DNA of 33,139 nucleotides from Pirellulaceae bacterium (GTDB lineage Bacteria > Planctomycetota > Planctomycetia > Pirellulales > Thermoguttaceae), in assembly GCA_012744395.1 (NCBI GenBank), contig JAAYCB010000086.1:1-33139 (forward strand), read 5' to 3'. Position numbers and translations under genes: made by a program. The notes beneath the pieces were generated by a model. That model did no database searches, was not told where the DNA came from, and saw only the letters and a list, made by a program, of their open reading frames with translations. Positions 31,700 through 33,139 of this stretch are shown one piece after another. Numbering within the stretch: position 1 is the stretch's first letter; every line of letters begins with the position of its first letter.

Positions 31700-32093
31700 G
31701 GCATCATCTCCCGTCGGTCGTCCGCAATTGCCCGCCGGCTTGCCGTGGCCTCGGCCGGCTGCCGGCGCGGCGAAATTCGTCCGGCTCATCGTAACAGGCG
31801 GCGGGGGAGAACCCAAGCATTCGCGCTGCGCAGCCGGCGCGGAATCCGCGGCCTCCGGGGTGGCCGAAATCTGGAGTCGACGCTGCCGGGCGCGCGGAGG
31901 ATCGGCGGCGCGGAGCGTCCGCTCCGGCCTCCGAGCGGGCCCTCTGCAAGCCGGCGATTGCCCGCCTTTCTTGACAGGCCGCTCTCCGTCTCACGACAAT
32001 GGGCCCGACATGTTCGTGGTTCGGCACGCGCGGTTGCGTCTCCGGGGCTTGTCAGCGGTAGTCAGCCGTTACTTTTGAGAAAGGGACCTGGCA
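31700..32093. other. Divergent intergenic region
   Basis: 394 bp between the DUF4838 gene (-) and the fucose-isomerase-like gene (+). It contains the plus-strand promoter at 31971-32000. A weak minus-strand pair (TTGGGT, then TACGAT at 31793-31788, 17 bp apart) may drive the DUF4838 gene. No gene seen. Confidence 0.5.
31971..32000 (+). promoter_or_regulatory. Sigma70-like promoter of the fucose-isomerase-like gene
   Basis: Consensus TTGACA (31971-31976) and GACAAT (31995-32000) are 18 bp apart, about 95 bp upstream of the ATG at 32094. Confidence 0.6.
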
Positions 32094-33139
32094 ATGTGTG
32101 AGCACTGCACGCGGAGGGAGTTCTTGGGGGTGGGCGCCGCCAGCGGATTGCTGCTGGCGGGCGCGACCTGGGCGCAGGCGGCGGCTTCCGAGACGCCGCC
32201 CGAGCAGCCGCGCGGCAAATCGCGAATCTGTGTTGTTTTCACGGGGACTCCCCAGCCGGAAGATCGCAATTGGGGCGCTGATGTTCAACAGATCGAGGCG
32301 GTCAAGGCCCGGCTTGCCGAAGCGGAAAAGAAGCTGGGGAATATCGAGCTGGTTGTCGGGCACGCGACCAGCCCCCAGGAGACGGCGGCGCTGCTGGAGA
32401 AAGCCGGCCCGGAAGCGCCGGTCCTGGCGATCAACGTGCAGAATTTCTCCTTGATGCGCGTCGTGCCCCCGATCCTCGATTCGGAACGCCCCTTGGCGGT
32501 GTTCGCGCTGCCGGCGAGCGGCCATGACTGGATGTATGCGCCCCGGTGGCGGCGCCAGGGCCACCGCGTCGCGCTGTTGGCCAGCAGCGACCTCGGCGAA
32601 GTGGAGCGCGCCCTGCGGTTGCTCCGCGTGATCCCGATGATGCGGCAGACGAGAATCCTCCTGTTCCCCCCGGCCCGCGGCACGGAGGCGGCGCGCTCGC
32701 CGGAGGAAATCAAGAACCGGCTCGGCGCCGATGTGGTGCTCTGCGAGCAGGCGGATTTCGACGAGATACTCGACGCGGTGGACGGCGACGCGGTCCGCGC
32801 GGAGATCGAGGCGTGGACCAAGGGCGCCAAAGAGATCATCGAGCCGACGAAGGAAGACATCGAGAAAGCCGCCCAAGTCAGCGTGGCTTTGGACCGCCTG
32901 ATGGAACAGGAGCGGGCGGACGCCCTGGCGATCGGAACCTGCATGGGGTGGCTGCCCCGCGGGTTCCCGTGCCTGGGGTTCACGCGCCTCCGCGATCGCG
33001 GCGTGCCGGCCGCCTGCGAAGGCGATATGGACTCGCTGTTGACCATGCTCTTGTTCCAGTATGCCATCGATCAACCCGGCTTCCAGGGCAACGCCACCTT
33101 CGACACCGCGCGGAACGCCCTCTGGACCGCCCACTGCAC
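32094..33139 (+). CDS. Tat-exported L-fucose/L-arabinose isomerase-like protein (3' end beyond window)
   Basis: 348 codons to the window edge; ATG at 32094 with AAAGGGA upstream. The N-terminus CTRREFLGVGAASGLLLAGATWAQA is a twin-arginine signal (Arg7, Arg8), so the folded protein is probably exported. The body has alpha/beta layers (RICVVFTGTPQPE, VLAINVQNFSL, HRVALLASSDLGEVERAL). The last 70 residues match the end of fucose/arabinose isomerase-like proteins: ALAIGTCMGWLPRGFPCLGF, then ACEGDMDSLLTMLLFQY and TAHC. Cytoplasmic isomerases of this fold interconvert aldoses and ketoses with a metal; an exported version is unusual. Function is unproven, and the active-site residues after 348 cannot be checked. 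Confidence 0.8.
   Translation, partial: MCEHCTRREFLGVGAASGLLLAGATWAQAAASETPPEQPRGKSRICVVFTGTPQPEDRNWGADVQQIEAVKARLAEAEKKLGNIELVVGHATSPQETAALLEKAGPEAPVLAINVQNFSLMRVVPPILDSERPLAVFALPASGHDWMYAPRWRRQGHRVALLASSDLGEVERALRLLRVIPMMRQTRILLFPPARGTEAARSPEEIKNRLGADVVLCEQADFDEILDAVDGDAVRAEIEAWTKGAKEIIEPTKEDIEKAAQVSVALDRLMEQERADALAIGTCMGWLPRGFPCLGFTRLRDRGVPAACEGDMDSLLTMLLFQYAIDQPGFQGNATFDTARNALWTAHC

Noticed and set aside
29270-32101. A 943-codon open frame on the plus strand
   Set aside because: Antisense to the DUF4838 gene, which has a signal peptide, recognisable domains and a ribosome site. The plus frame has none.

Overview
The window is a GC-rich bacterial chromosome segment, most likely from a planctomycete (Planctomycetota, Pirellulales-like). 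The grounds are the gene content: four DUF1080 (3-keto-disaccharide hydrolase) domains in three secreted proteins, a DUF4838 glycoside-hydrolase-like protein, a Tat-exported fucose-isomerase-like protein, a secreted CubicO-type serine hydrolase, and dispersed palindromes with 'gttcccaagc/gcttgggaac' arms. This placement is inference. I see no rRNA, tRNA or ribosomal protein gene to anchor it.

Layout. 1-188 (-) is the N-terminus of a cardiolipin synthase-like protein. 573-4648 (+) holds a two-domain DUF1080 protein, then a seven-haem periplasmic cytochrome c followed by a small cytochrome-b-like membrane protein, probably an electron-transfer pair. 4927-6682 (-) is a two-gene unit of a secreted beta-helix protein and a secreted DUF1080 protein. 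7031-8653 (+) has a macrodomain protein and a TSUP permease. 8951-14609 (+) is a complete imuA-imuB-dnaE2 mutagenic-repair cassette with a good sigma70-type promoter overlapped by an SOS-box-like palindrome. 14606-16603 holds a small zinc-ribbon gene (-) and a GT-C glycosyltransferase (+). 16869-21539 (-) is a three-gene unit: GH10 xylanase, M14 carboxypeptidase with an N-terminal accessory region, and serine hydrolase. 22076-23187 (+) holds a DUF1080 protein and a Trm112-like protein. 23311-25139 (-) holds clpX and a SHOCT-like membrane protein. 25604-29184 (+) holds an SGNH esterase, three small proteins and an alpha/beta hydrolase. 29237-31699 (-) is the DUF4838 protein, and 32094 to the end (+) is the fucose-isomerase-like protein.

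Themes. First, most of the enzymes are exported (signal peptide or Tat) and act on carbohydrates or esters, the usual planctomycete polysaccharide-degrading lifestyle. Second, short dispersed repeats are unusually active in coding DNA. Two related arrays (8541-8780 and 16579-16840) run into the 3' ends of the TSUP and glycosyltransferase genes and supply their stop codons. GCGGAAAGCGGA-type repeats sit in frame inside both imuB and dnaE2. Palindromic REP-like elements flank several genes, and a relic of a REP-type (IS200-like Y1) transposase lies between imuB and dnaE2. Third, several intergenic regions show clear sigma70-like promoters with 16-18 bp spacers.

I see no CRISPR array, no intact mobile element and no recognisable new defence system. 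The points most worth following are the mutasome locus (candidate SOS operator, 77-nt coding overlap, repeat inserts, transposase relic), the repeat arrays that end genes, and the cytochrome c/b pair.
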